Positions 17,953 to 26,391 of a stretch of DNA of 64,000 bases are shown here, in pieces. The notes below the pieces were generated by a model. That model saw nothing but the letters and a program-made list of their open reading frames with translations. It ran no database searches and was not told the DNA's origin. A program made the position numbers and the translations under genes. This stretch comes from Caballeronia catudaia (GTDB lineage: Bacteria > Pseudomonadota > Gammaproteobacteria > Burkholderiales > Burkholderiaceae): positions 62,001-126,000 of the forward strand of contig NZ_FCOF02000008.1 in the NCBI RefSeq assembly GCF_001544755.2. The letters are read 5' to 3'. Positions within the stretch are counted from its first letter, which is position 1; each line of letters opens with the position of its first letter.

Positions 17953-19263
17953 ATGGACTGGAAGTTCTGGAAACCCGAGAAGCATCCTGGCGAGCCGGCC
18001 GCCAACTGGCCAGTCGACATCCACGCGGCCCTGCGACACCTCCTGGACCTGTACGAGCGCGCCGACGCGCTTCCCTTCTCGAGCTGGGCGGCTCCGGGCA
18101 TCGAATTCTCGCCAGACGTCCGGGACGCCGCCCAGAGCGGTGCACGCGGTTACCAGCTCGCACTCTGGTTCTGGCTTTTTGCGGAGAAACACGGCGCGCT
18201 CGCGGCCCGAATGGCGCGCGAAAGTTTTTGCTTACTTGCGGATGCCAGGCATCAAGGAAGCGGTGATTCCGTCGACCAACTTCTCGACCTCGAGAATCGC
18301 ATCGCCCATGTGTTCGAGACCACTTCCGCGGAACAGCGCACGTTCAAACAGGAAGGATTGACCGTGCAGTTGCCGATGGACTATTTCCTCGCCTCTGCCT
18401 ACTTCAAACTTGCCCCGAATTCACCTTACGCAGCGGAGCACGCCTCGGACATGCAGGGTGATGACTATAAGCTGGCTGCCTGCTTCCGTCACGCGACCGA
18501 GCAGGCCCTCTCGGTGTTTCGGCCGATGATTCAGGCCGTCGAATTCAACGCCACTTCATTGCCCAACTGGAAGTGGAGCGCTCAAGCTGGCGCGGCCGAA
18601 CGTCATCTGCGACGTCGCTATAACAATCCGCTCTTTCCTTTGCACCGGCAGATGGTGACGGCTCACGATGTTCACGAAGCGCGTGTTGCCGACAATCGTG
18701 CGCTCCAGGATATCCGGCACGAGCTCAACGACCTTGCTCGCGAGTTTTACTCGACCAACGACCTCCCTCTGAACTGGCGCTCGTTCCTGGAGGATTTCCG
18801 CGAGCGACTGGATCTGCTGGAAGACCGCCGGGTCATCGTTGGCGGAGCAAACGACGGGCTCGGCGACGCAATTGCCGAAGTCCGCCGAAATGTTCTCGAC
18901 GCCTGGCGCGGCGCCATCCAGAAGAATCGTCAAAGCCTCACCGCACTCGATCAGGAAGAGGCTCGAAGGGCCGAACGCCGTGCAATGCTCATCGATTCCG
19001 ACTGGACCGCTCAGCTATTCAGTCAAGGCTCGCTTATACCGTCCGACGAAATCGTGCCCGCGCTTTTGAGCGAACCGCCCGGCGACGTCGAAAAAGCCGT
19101 TACGTGCATGCAGGCCGACCCGCGCCTTCACGAGACGCTTGCCACCTGCCGCGTATCGGCGCGTCGGCTCGTCGAATCGCTTCGTGCTGCGGGCCATGAC
19201 GTTCCGGATGTGAGCGAGAAGCTGCGTATCCTCGACGGTGCGCCCGGACAAGTTCCCGCGTAG
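17953..19263 (+). CDS. large hypothetical protein
   Basis: 436 residues from MDWKFWKPEKH, chosen because GAGGA precedes this ATG by about seven bases; an upstream in-frame ATG has no such site. The protein is acidic, almost entirely helical and without signal peptide or membrane helix. A coiled-coil-prone segment (about 345-375, with QEEARRAERR) lies in the second half. Trp residues cluster at the N-terminus and near 210-215. No family recognised. A 90-residue unknown protein follows 33 bases downstream and is probably co-transcribed. Confidence 0.6.
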   Translation: MDWKFWKPEKHPGEPAANWPVDIHAALRHLLDLYERADALPFSSWAAPGIEFSPDVRDAAQSGARGYQLALWFWLFAEKHGALAARMARESFCLLADARHQGSGDSVDQLLDLENRIAHVFETTSAEQRTFKQEGLTVQLPMDYFLASAYFKLAPNSPYAAEHASDMQGDDYKLAACFRHATEQALSVFRPMIQAVEFNATSLPNWKWSAQAGAAERHLRRRYNNPLFPLHRQMVTAHDVHEARVADNRALQDIRHELNDLAREFYSTNDLPLNWRSFLEDFRERLDLLEDRRVIVGGANDGLGDAIAEVRRNVLDAWRGAIQKNRQSLTALDQEEARRAERRAMLIDSDWTAQLFSQGSLIPSDEIVPALLSEPPGDVEKAVTCMQADPRLHETLATCRVSARRLVESLRAAGHDVPDVSEKLRILDGAPGQVPA

Positions 19264-19296
19264 TCGCTGAGCCGGGCAAAGCGGAAGGAGACCTGG

Positions 19297-19569
19297 ATGA
19301 TACGCAAGACGCTCAATGCCTCGCGGCTTCAGCAAGAGGTCGACCGTCGAATTCATCGGCTGCAGGAAATCGTCGATGATGGCGTGAAGATTCGTGTACC
19401 GCGGCCCCAGTTGCAGGAGCCGGACAAGACAGGCTGCAACTGGAATATGGCTCACTTCGGCAACGCGGTTGGCTTCGAGCGCGACATCGAAGGCGTGCTG
19501 AAGGCAGTACGCGCGGAATACAACCTCAGTACCGAAACAAAAGACACCGGCAACCCGTTCGAGGGGTAA
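19297..19569 (+). CDS. small hypothetical protein
   Basis: 90 residues with a strong GGAAGGAG site eight bases before the ATG. The N-terminal third is a basic helix (LQQEVDRRIHRLQEIVDDG), followed by a loop with a single Cys (TGCNWNMAHFG) and an acidic helix. The gene lies 33 bases downstream of the large unknown gene, so the two probably form one unit. No function suggested. Confidence 0.6.
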   Translation: MIRKTLNASRLQQEVDRRIHRLQEIVDDGVKIRVPRPQLQEPDKTGCNWNMAHFGNAVGFERDIEGVLKAVRAEYNLSTETKDTGNPFEG

Positions 19570-19683
19570 TTACCAATCAGATCGCATCAAACGTTCGTAT
19601 GAGCGCGCCGAGCCGTTCGTAGAATGGCCGGCGCGCGGGCGCTTCTCTAAGCTGACGTCATGGTCACGCACCGGGAGCGCATC

Positions 19684-19863
19684 ATGAGCGATACATCGAC
19701 ACGCAGGCTGTTATCGGGTTGCGCCGCCCTGCTGGCGTTCGGCACGTGGTATTCGTTCAGTGCGCCGCATCCGCATGACTGGAATGCGCTGGATCGCGCC
19801 GTCTGCGACACGCAATTGCCGCTGGAGAGGATTGCCGTCGACGAGGCACGACCCGTTCGCTGA
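19684..19863 (+). CDS. small hypothetical exported or anchored protein
   Basis: 59 residues from MSDTSTRR, with GGGAGCG before it; an upstream ATG would add eight residues. The N-terminal Arg pair and the hydrophobic stretch (LLSGCAALLAFGTWYSF) look like a signal peptide or single membrane anchor. The remaining 30 residues are polar. It ends ten bases before the convergent response regulator gene. Unknown role. Confidence 0.4.
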   Translation: MSDTSTRRLLSGCAALLAFGTWYSFSAPHPHDWNALDRAVCDTQLPLERIAVDEARPVR

Positions 19864-19873
19864 CTTCGCTGAC

Positions 19874-20536
19874 TTACGACCGCTGCGCGCGCGACGGCGT
19901 CGATGCCCCGTGCGGCATCTTCACGCCAAGCGCCTCCGCCTTCAGCACGAGATCGGCGAGCGATCGTGCCGCCATCTTCTTCATCGCCTGGCCGCGATGG
20001 ATCTTCACCGTGATCTCGCTCAGACTCATCTCCGCCGCGATCTGCTTGTTCATCAGACCGGACACGACGAACGCCATCACTTCGCGTTCGCGCGGCGTCA
20101 GCGATTCATACGAGCGCCGCAAATCCGCGACCGAGCGGCTCGCCGCGCGCCGCTCTTCGTCGGCCGCCAAAGCCTGGGCGACGGCATCGAGCATGTCCTG
20201 ATCGCGGAACGGCTTCGCCAGAAAATCCTTCGCGCCGGCCTTCATCGCCTTCACGGTCATCGCGATGTCGCCGTGGGCGGTCATGAACACGATCGGCAAC
20301 CCCAACTGGCTCGCGGCCATCTGCTCCTGCACGGCCAGACCGCTCTGCCCTTTCAGCCGCACGTCGAGAATCAGGCAGCTCGGCACCTCGGGCATGTCGT
20401 GAGCGAGGAACTCGTGCGCGGATGCGAACGTCATCACGTTCAGGCCGACGGAGCGCAGCAGCATGCGCAGCGCATCGCGCATCGATTCGTCGTCGTCGAC
20501 CACGTAGACCATTGCGCCGTCCTTCTCAAAGCTCAT
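19874..20536 (-). CDS. FixJ/NarL-type response regulator
   Basis: 220 residues. Receiver domain with acidic residues Asp14-Asp16, phosphoacceptor Asp58 and conserved Thr and Lys (FMTAHGD, FLAKPF), joined to a LuxR-type helix-turn-helix (LTPREREVMAFVVSGLMNKQIA). The start lies 11 bases inside the end of the sensor kinase gene, so the two are translationally coupled and form a FixL/FixJ- or TodS/TtrR-like pair. Target genes are unknown. The ATG is chosen because receiver domains of this subgroup start about nine residues before the first Asp. Confidence 0.9.
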   Translation of the reverse strand: MSFEKDGAMVYVVDDDESMRDALRMLLRSVGLNVMTFASAHEFLAHDMPEVPSCLILDVRLKGQSGLAVQEQMAASQLGLPIVFMTAHGDIAMTVKAMKAGAKDFLAKPFRDQDMLDAVAQALAADEERRAASRSVADLRRSYESLTPREREVMAFVVSGLMNKQIAAEMSLSEITVKIHRGQAMKKMAARSLADLVLKAEALGVKMPHGASTPSRAQRS

Positions 20537-22376
20537 CGTCGTCCCCTTCGTTTTCGGGCAGCACGAAACACAAGCGCGCGCCGCCTTCATCGGGCGCTTC
20601 CGCCCAGATCCTGCCGCCGTGCGCCTCGATGATCGAACGGCAAATCGACAAACCCATGCCCATGCCTTCGGCCTTCGTCGTGAAGAAGGCGTCGAAGAGC
20701 CGCCGCGCGTTGTCTTCGCTGATACCGGTGCCCGAATCCTGCACGGTGATCTGCACATGACCGGCGTCGCTGACGCTCGCGCCCGTCGCGATGCGCAGCA
20801 CACGCGGCGCGTTCACGCCGGACATCGCCTGCGCGGCGTTCATGATCAGATTGATGAGCACCTGCTGCAACTGCACGCGATCGCAACGCACCGTCGGCGA
20901 CGGCGTCGCGAGATCGGTGCGCACGTCCACGCGATGACGCGCCAGCTCGCGCCGCACGAGCTCGATCGTCTCGCCGACGATCTCGTTCACGTCGAGCCTC
21001 GCGGGCTGGCTGTCGCGCTTCTTCGCCATCGCGCGAATTCGTGCGATGACCTCGCTCGCGCGCTTGGCGTCGCGGATCATCTGCGTGATGGATTGCTGCG
21101 CCTCCGCGATCTCCGGCTGCGCGCGATCGAGCCAGCGCAGGCCGGCGCCGCCGCTGGTGACGATCGCGGCCATCGGCTGCGTGACTTCATGCGCGATCGA
21201 CGCGGCCAGCTCGCCCAGCATCGTCACGCGCGTCACGTGCGCGAGCTCGGCGGTCGAGCGCGCGAGCGCTTCCTGCGCCAGCTTGGTCTCGGTGACATCC
21301 ATCAGCGCGCCGACGTATTCGTCGCCGTCGCTTTCCGTCGATGCGCGATGCGCGACGAAATGCACGTGCTTCACCGATCCGTCCGGCAAGAGCAGCCGAT
21401 GCTCCACGTCGATTTCGCACACGCCGCTTTCCGCTGCCTGATGCGCGCCGCGCACGATCTCGATGTCGTCGGCATGCGCGCGCGCGAGAATCGCATCGAT
21501 GGACGGCGTCATGTCGCGCGGGTAATCGAAGATGCGATACGCCTCGTCGGACCACCACATCGTGCCGGCGGGCAGGCGCGTCGCGATGCTGCCCGTGCGT
21601 GACAGGCGCTGCGCGTCGAGCAGGAACGCCTCGCTGCGCTTCAACGCATCGCGCTGGCGCTGCAATTCGGCTTCCATGCGCTTGCGTTGCGTGATGTCGT
21701 TGCTCGTCGCGAGCACCGCGCGCGGCAGGCCTTTCGCGTCGCGCAGCAAGGCCGCGCGGCTGGCGATCACGATCTCGCTGCCGTCGTGGCGCACGCGCGT
21801 GATCTCGCCGTCCCAGCGACCCGAGCGCAGCAGTTCGGCGTGGATCTGCGCGGGCGGCACGGGCGATGTCGATTGCGTCATGCGCTGGATGGGCTGGCCG
21901 ATCGCCTCGTTCGCCGGGAAGCCGTAGAGCCCTTCGGCGCCGCGGTTCCAGAACGTGATGCGATCGTTCATGTCGTGCGCGACGATCGCGTCGTGCGCGA
22001 GATTGAGCAGTTCGAGCTGCTCCTGCATCTTTGTCGTCGTGGCCTGATTGCGCAGCGAGAGGACGGCCGTCGTGCCGATCGCGAGGAGGCTGACGGCGCA
22101 TCGCGCGAGCGCGCCGCCCGAGACGTTCTCGTCGTGCGAAAGAATGAAGCCGACGAGCGTGAGGATCACGCAGCCCCACGCCGTGGTGACGGTCGCGGCG
22201 CGATTGCCTGTCGATGCCACCAGCAGCACGACGATGACATACAGCACCGCGATGGCGATATCGAGCGGCGTGAGCGCGTCGATGAGAAACACGGCGAGCG
22301 CGATGGCCGCCGCGAGCATGGACACGATGCGGATATCGTGACGCACCGGACGCGGCGCGCTTTGAAATGTCTCCAT
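20526..22376 (-). CDS. membrane PAS-PAS sensor histidine kinase (FixL-like)
   Basis: 616 residues. Residues 15-107 contain three to four membrane helices, followed by PAS 1 (about 124-232) and PAS 2 (about 250-365). The kinase core has phosphoacceptor His396 in the SIAHEVTQP box, the N box (LINLIMNAAQA) and G boxes (DSGTGIS, GMGMGLS). The C-terminus is acidic (GDDDEL). No haem-type FixL PAS His motif is evident, so the stimulus is open. METFQSAPR is chosen as start because the membrane domain begins soon after; the frame extends further upstream into Arg-rich sequence that is not plausible protein. Confidence 0.88.
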   Translation of the reverse strand: METFQSAPRPVRHDIRIVSMLAAAIALAVFLIDALTPLDIAIAVLYVIVVLLVASTGNRAATVTTAWGCVILTLVGFILSHDENVSGGALARCAVSLLAIGTTAVLSLRNQATTTKMQEQLELLNLAHDAIVAHDMNDRITFWNRGAEGLYGFPANEAIGQPIQRMTQSTSPVPPAQIHAELLRSGRWDGEITRVRHDGSEIVIASRAALLRDAKGLPRAVLATSNDITQRKRMEAELQRQRDALKRSEAFLLDAQRLSRTGSIATRLPAGTMWWSDEAYRIFDYPRDMTPSIDAILARAHADDIEIVRGAHQAAESGVCEIDVEHRLLLPDGSVKHVHFVAHRASTESDGDEYVGALMDVTETKLAQEALARSTAELAHVTRVTMLGELAASIAHEVTQPMAAIVTSGGAGLRWLDRAQPEIAEAQQSITQMIRDAKRASEVIARIRAMAKKRDSQPARLDVNEIVGETIELVRRELARHRVDVRTDLATPSPTVRCDRVQLQQVLINLIMNAAQAMSGVNAPRVLRIATGASVSDAGHVQITVQDSGTGISEDNARRLFDAFFTTKAEGMGMGLSICRSIIEAHGGRIWAEAPDEGGARLCFVLPENEGDDDEL

Positions 22377-22525
22377 CACGGCCGGTCTGACGCCGGCGGG
22401 TGGAAAAGAACGACGAACGAAACGAGCGGCAGGGTCATGGGGCGTTCGAAAAAGCGTTCGCTGAGAACATCGCGGCTTCGCGCACGGCTGACGAACAACG
22501 TGCGGGCCGGATGACGCACTGCATT

Positions 22526-22906
22526 CTAATCCTTCAAAAAGCTTGCTCTGATGTGTTCCAGGCAATCGGCGACGGCGGTTCCATCGACAGGCTTGCCGAG
22601 AAAGCAGACCGCGCCGCCGTCGATGGCCTGACGGCGCGCGGCATCGGACGCGAATGCGGTGATGAACATGACCGGCACGTCCGGTTTCACCGCGCGCAGG
22701 CGCTGCTGGAGTTGCAGGCCGGACATGCCGGGCATGTTGAGATCGGTGATGACGCACGCGAGGCCGTCGAGCGGATCGGCATCGAAAAAAGACTCAGCCG
22801 ACGGATACAGGCTGACCTCCCAGCCAAGCGAGCGCAGCAGGCTGGAAGAGGCGAGGCGGACGGACTCGTCATCGTCGATCACGGAGACTCTGGAAGGCGG
22901 TTGCAC
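22526..22906 (-). CDS. orphan receiver-domain response regulator
   Basis: About 126 residues from a GTG preceded by AGGA; an ATG 60 bases upstream (22966) is possible but has no ribosome binding site. FixJ-type receiver with Asp11-Asp13, phosphoacceptor Asp55 (ITDLNMPG), conserved Thr and Lys (ITAFAS, FLGKPV), and no DNA-binding domain. It lies 150 bases upstream of the kinase gene on the same strand and may compete with the FixJ-like regulator for phosphate. Confidence 0.82.
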   Translation of the reverse strand: MQPPSRVSVIDDDESVRLASSSLLRSLGWEVSLYPSAESFFDADPLDGLACVITDLNMPGMSGLQLQQRLRAVKPDVPVMFITAFASDAARRQAIDGGAVCFLGKPVDGTAVADCLEHIRASFLKD

Positions 22907-23095
22907 GGGCGTTGTCCTGAATTTCACGAACTCATAGTACGCACGCGGGGGCGGCGGCGAAATCATATGTACGTATATATTGGGACATTTCGTATCACGG
23001 AAATGCGTGCGCCAAGTGTGATCCGAGCGCGTTATGCGCGGGCACCGTATAGTCGCGAACTGCGCCCAAGGAACCTCCAATGTCGGATTCCGCTC

Positions 23096-23404
23096 GCAGC
23101 CAGCGACGCCACCGCGATCCCGCGCGGCCGGCTGCGCGTGCATGCGGCGCCCGATCTGAGCCGTGCGCAATTGATGTCGACGATCGTCGAGTACCGTCGC
23201 GCGCATCCGCGAGTGACGGTCGATCTGTTTCCGGACTATCCGCTGCAAGGCGCGAGCGTGTACGCGGTGTATCCGTCCCGCCAGCACGTAGACGCGAAGA
23301 TCCGCACGTTCGTGGAGTTTTTATCGGCGTCGCTGAAGGACAAGTTCGATGCGGCGCCTGCGACCAGCGCGCCGCGCGTCGTGGCTCAGGAAGTCACGGC
23401 TTAG
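23096..23404 (+). pseudogene. LysR-family regulator remnant
   Basis: About 102 codons match LysR proteins in two pieces. RGRLRVHAAPDLSRAQLM and the following EYRRAHPRVTVDLFPDYP correspond to the start of the substrate-binding domain; the sequence then jumps to the C-terminal segment VYAVYPSRQHVDAKIRTFVEFL. The DNA-binding domain and roughly 140 residues of the central domain are missing. A full gene has about 300 codons. The fragment overlaps the end of pssA by 11 bases. Confidence 0.72.
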
Positions 23405-24002
23405 GAATGCGGATGCGGCTGATCATCAGCGAGCCGGAAATCGCGTAGATCAGCACGAGCGGATGCAGCGTGAATCCGCCGACGCGCCACGCGCCGAGCC
23501 ACATGCTTTCGCCGATCGCGCCCGACCATGCGCCGATGGTCAGCAGCAGCACGATCACGAACGACGTGGGAATCGGCGTGCCCTCGAAGTGCGTGACCTT
23601 GCCGCTCGCGCCCGACATTTCTTCGGTCGTGACGTTGTAGCGCGCCAGCCGCGACACCCCGCACGCGACGAAATACGCCAGAATCACGCGGTCATAGAGC
23701 CCGCGCATGCCGAATCCGTAACCGATGATCGCCGGCGCGACGCCGAACGAGATCACGTCGGCGAGCGAATCCAGTTCCTTGCCCAGCAGCGACGCCTTCT
23801 GGCGCCAGCGCGCGATGCGCCCGTCGAGCACGTCGAAGACGAGCGCCGCGAACACGAGTGCGCAGGCGAGATAGATATGCAGCACGTCGGAGTCGTCGAG
23901 ATAGGACATCGACGAGAAAAGCGCGCCCGTGCCGCACACCGCGTTGCCCAGCGTGAACCAGTCGGCCAGGTGGAAATCGCGGATCATCGAGAATCGTTTC
24001 AT
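23394..24002 (-). CDS. pssA: CDP-diacylglycerol-serine O-phosphatidyltransferase
   Basis: Makes phosphatidylserine from CDP-diacylglycerol and serine at the inner membrane, first step towards phosphatidylethanolamine. 202 residues with several membrane helices. The CDP-alcohol phosphotransferase motif is complete: Asp57, Asp60, Gly61, Ala64, Arg65, Gly74, Asp78 and Asp82. The N-terminal HLADWFTLGNAVCG block is typical of the type II PssA family. Stands alone; no decarboxylase gene is nearby. A phosphatidylcholine synthase or PgsA role is less likely given this N-terminus. Confidence 0.85.
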   Translation of the reverse strand: MKRFSMIRDFHLADWFTLGNAVCGTGALFSSMSYLDDSDVLHIYLACALVFAALVFDVLDGRIARWRQKASLLGKELDSLADVISFGVAPAIIGYGFGMRGLYDRVILAYFVACGVSRLARYNVTTEEMSGASGKVTHFEGTPIPTSFVIVLLLTIGAWSGAIGESMWLGAWRVGGFTLHPLVLIYAISGSLMISRIRIPKP

Positions 24003-24174
24003 TCGTTTCTGTTTTCGTGACGTTCTGGCGGCGCCGAATACCGGCGCCGCGAATCATTCGAGTCTATCATCGCGCCCTCTTTCGCAGCACGTCGCATGCC
24101 CGGCAAACCCGAACGCGTACGTACAGGTTTGCGTTATACTACGCGGCATCGACCTCGTGCTTCCGACGCCCGTC

Positions 24175-24663
24175 ATGCCAGCCGCCAAGCCTGCGCTCCT
24201 CACCATCCGCGACGCCGCCGAACGGCTGCAAGTCACGCCCCGCACGCTCAAATATTACGAAGAACGCGGCCTTGTCACGCCATCGCGCAGCGAAGGCCGT
24301 TACAGGCTCTACAGCGAGCAGGATCTGGAACTGTTCGCGCGCATCTTGCGGCTGCGCTCGCTCGGGTTCTCGTTGCAAGGCATCGTCGAAATGCTGAAGC
24401 GGCCGATGGAAACGCTCGGCGAAGGCCGCACGGGTTACTCGGCGTCGTCCTTGCGTGAAATCGAGGAAGCGTTGTCGCAACAGATCGAAGCAGTCGATGC
24501 GCGCATCGCGGCCGTGCGCCGTGAGCTGAAGGAAGCGCAGGCGGTGCGCACCGAACTGGCAAGCGATCTCGATTATTTGCGGCGCAGAATCGCGGGCGAA
24601 AGCAAGGAAACGCTGCTTCGGGAACGCATGACCGCGCGCAAGCAGCGCAAGGATGTCGAATGA
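24175..24663 (+). CDS. MerR-family transcriptional regulator
   Basis: 162 residues. The N-terminal winged helix (about 9-45, with TPRTLKYYEERGLVTPSRSEGRYRLY) is a clear MerR signature; a long coiled coil follows (about 85-140). No cysteine-based metal site is seen, so a drug-like or organic ligand is likely. The stop overlaps the start of the MFS gene (ATGA), so it probably controls that pump. A TATACT box at 24135-24140 may be its -10 element. The ATG start has no strong ribosome binding site; a GTG 18 bases upstream is an alternative. Confidence 0.85.
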   Translation: MPAAKPALLTIRDAAERLQVTPRTLKYYEERGLVTPSRSEGRYRLYSEQDLELFARILRLRSLGFSLQGIVEMLKRPMETLGEGRTGYSASSLREIEEALSQQIEAVDARIAAVRRELKEAQAVRTELASDLDYLRRRIAGESKETLLRERMTARKQRKDVE

Positions 24664-26216
24664 TCCCGATTTCATTTCGCTATCCGAAGCAAATCGTCAA
24701 ACGTTTGCGCGGCGATCTTTTTCCGTGGGCCATCGCGCTCGCCACGGGTCTCGACTACTTCGACAACTCCGTCTTTTCGTTCTTCACGGGCACGATCGCG
24801 GGCGGCATCAATGCATCGTCCGATGAACTCGTGTGGGCCTCGAGCGCCTATGCAGTCGCGTCCGTGCTCGGCATTTTGCAGCAGCAATGGTGGATCGAGC
24901 GGCTCGGCAATCGACGGTATATCGCCGGTTGCCTTTTCTTGTTCGCAGCGGGCGCGGTCGCGGCCACGTTGTCGGAATCGGCCATCGAACTGGCGCTCGC
25001 GCGCGGCTTTCAAGGCTATTTCATCGGCCCGATGATGAGCGCCGCGCGCATCCTGATTCAGACGCGCTTCACGCCGCAAGAGCGCTCCGCCGCGACGCGC
25101 CGCTTTCTGAACATGATCCTGCTCGGCACCGCGCTCGCGCCGTTGTGCGGCGGCTATCTCGTCGCATGGGTCGGCTGGCGCGCGCTGTTCTCATGCACCG
25201 CGTTCGCGGGCGTCGCGCTCGGCGCGCTCGCATTCTTCGCCGTGCCTTCTTCTGGCCGCGTGCAACCCGAAGCGCGCGGCGACACGCATTTCTGGCCGTA
25301 CATCATCTTCGCGTTCGCGCAGGGCGCGTTGCAGATCGTCATGCAGCAAGTGCGCTTCGAGCTCTTCAGCACATCGCCGGAACTGATCGTGCTGACCGTC
25401 GCCGGCCTCGCCGCGCTCGGCTGGTTCGTGTGGCAGCAGTGGCATCATCCGAAGCCGCTGCTGCGGCTTCACGCGCTGCGCGAGAAGACGTTTCAGGTCG
25501 GCATCGTGCTGTATATCGCGTTCTATTACATCAACAACGCGATGAGCTTTCTCGTCTCGCGTCTGCTCGAAGGCGGGCTGAACTATCCGGTGGAGAATGC
25601 GGGGCGGCTCGTCGGCTTCACGTCGATGGCGTCGCTCGCGATGGCCGTCGTCTATTTCCGCTTTTCGTCGCGCATCAGGCACAAGAAGTGGCTGATCATG
25701 ACGGGCTTCCTGATCGCGGCGTTCATCGGCACCTGGATGATCAACATGCCGCCCGATGTCAGCATGCCGTGGCTCATCGCGCCGATGGTCCTGCGCGGCA
25801 TGTTGCTGCTCTTTATCGCGCTGCCGGTCGCCAACCTGACGTTCCGCGTGTTCGCCATCGATGAATACAGTCACGGTTACCGCTTCAAGAATATCGTCAA
25901 GCAACTGACCTACTCGTTCTCGACCGCGACGATCATCATTCTCGAACAACATCGTGTGGCGTTGCATCAGACGCGGCTCGCCGAAGCGGTCAATCCGTTC
26001 AATCCGGTCTTTCAGAGCGCCTATCAAGGCTTGTTCGATGGCTTCGCGCGCATGGGCCACAGCGCGGCCGAAGCGAAGAGTCTTGCGTTCGTCGAAATCG
26101 ATCGTCTTGTCGTGCAACAGGCGAGCTTTCTCGGTTCACTCGATGGGTTTTATTACATCATCGGCGTCGCGCTGTGTGCGAGCGTGTTCGCGGTATGGCA
26201 GAGCAGGATTGACTGA
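24660..26216 (+). CDS. MFS transporter, DHA2 (EmrB-like) family
   Basis: 518 residues with about 14 predicted membrane helices, the number expected for DHA2 drug:H+ antiporters such as EmrB. The N-terminus has the TGLDYFDNSVFSFF helix; the motif after TM2 is weakly conserved. The C-terminal end, with a periplasmic loop before the last helix, is EmrB-like. No EmrA-type adaptor gene is next to it, so it may work alone. Translationally coupled to the MerR gene upstream. Substrate unknown. Confidence 0.82.
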   Translation: MIPISFRYPKQIVKRLRGDLFPWAIALATGLDYFDNSVFSFFTGTIAGGINASSDELVWASSAYAVASVLGILQQQWWIERLGNRRYIAGCLFLFAAGAVAATLSESAIELALARGFQGYFIGPMMSAARILIQTRFTPQERSAATRRFLNMILLGTALAPLCGGYLVAWVGWRALFSCTAFAGVALGALAFFAVPSSGRVQPEARGDTHFWPYIIFAFAQGALQIVMQQVRFELFSTSPELIVLTVAGLAALGWFVWQQWHHPKPLLRLHALREKTFQVGIVLYIAFYYINNAMSFLVSRLLEGGLNYPVENAGRLVGFTSMASLAMAVVYFRFSSRIRHKKWLIMTGFLIAAFIGTWMINMPPDVSMPWLIAPMVLRGMLLLFIALPVANLTFRVFAIDEYSHGYRFKNIVKQLTYSFSTATIIILEQHRVALHQTRLAEAVNPFNPVFQSAYQGLFDGFARMGHSAAEAKSLAFVEIDRLVVQQASFLGSLDGFYYIIGVALCASVFAVWQSRID

Positions 26217-26391
26217 TGCGTGCCGCCTCCGCAGAGCACCGGTCGCATATTCCTTGAACGGGACATATCGCGTCTCTTTAATTTGCAATTCGAAATAAAT
26301 TTCGCCACATGCCATATTAGGAGAAAACGTATTCTTCCTGCGCGCCTCAGATCACACACTGGACGTGAGGTTACTCGCAAGGGAGGCGTAA
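26217..26391. promoter_or_regulatory. AT-rich control region of the BNR-protein gene
   Basis: 175 bases, strikingly AT-rich from about 26275 to 26335. It contains a 14-base palindrome (CGAAAT, AA, ATTTCG; 26291-26304) that could be an operator. No convincing -35/-10 pair is seen. A GGGAGG ribosome binding site precedes the next ATG. Confidence 0.4.
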
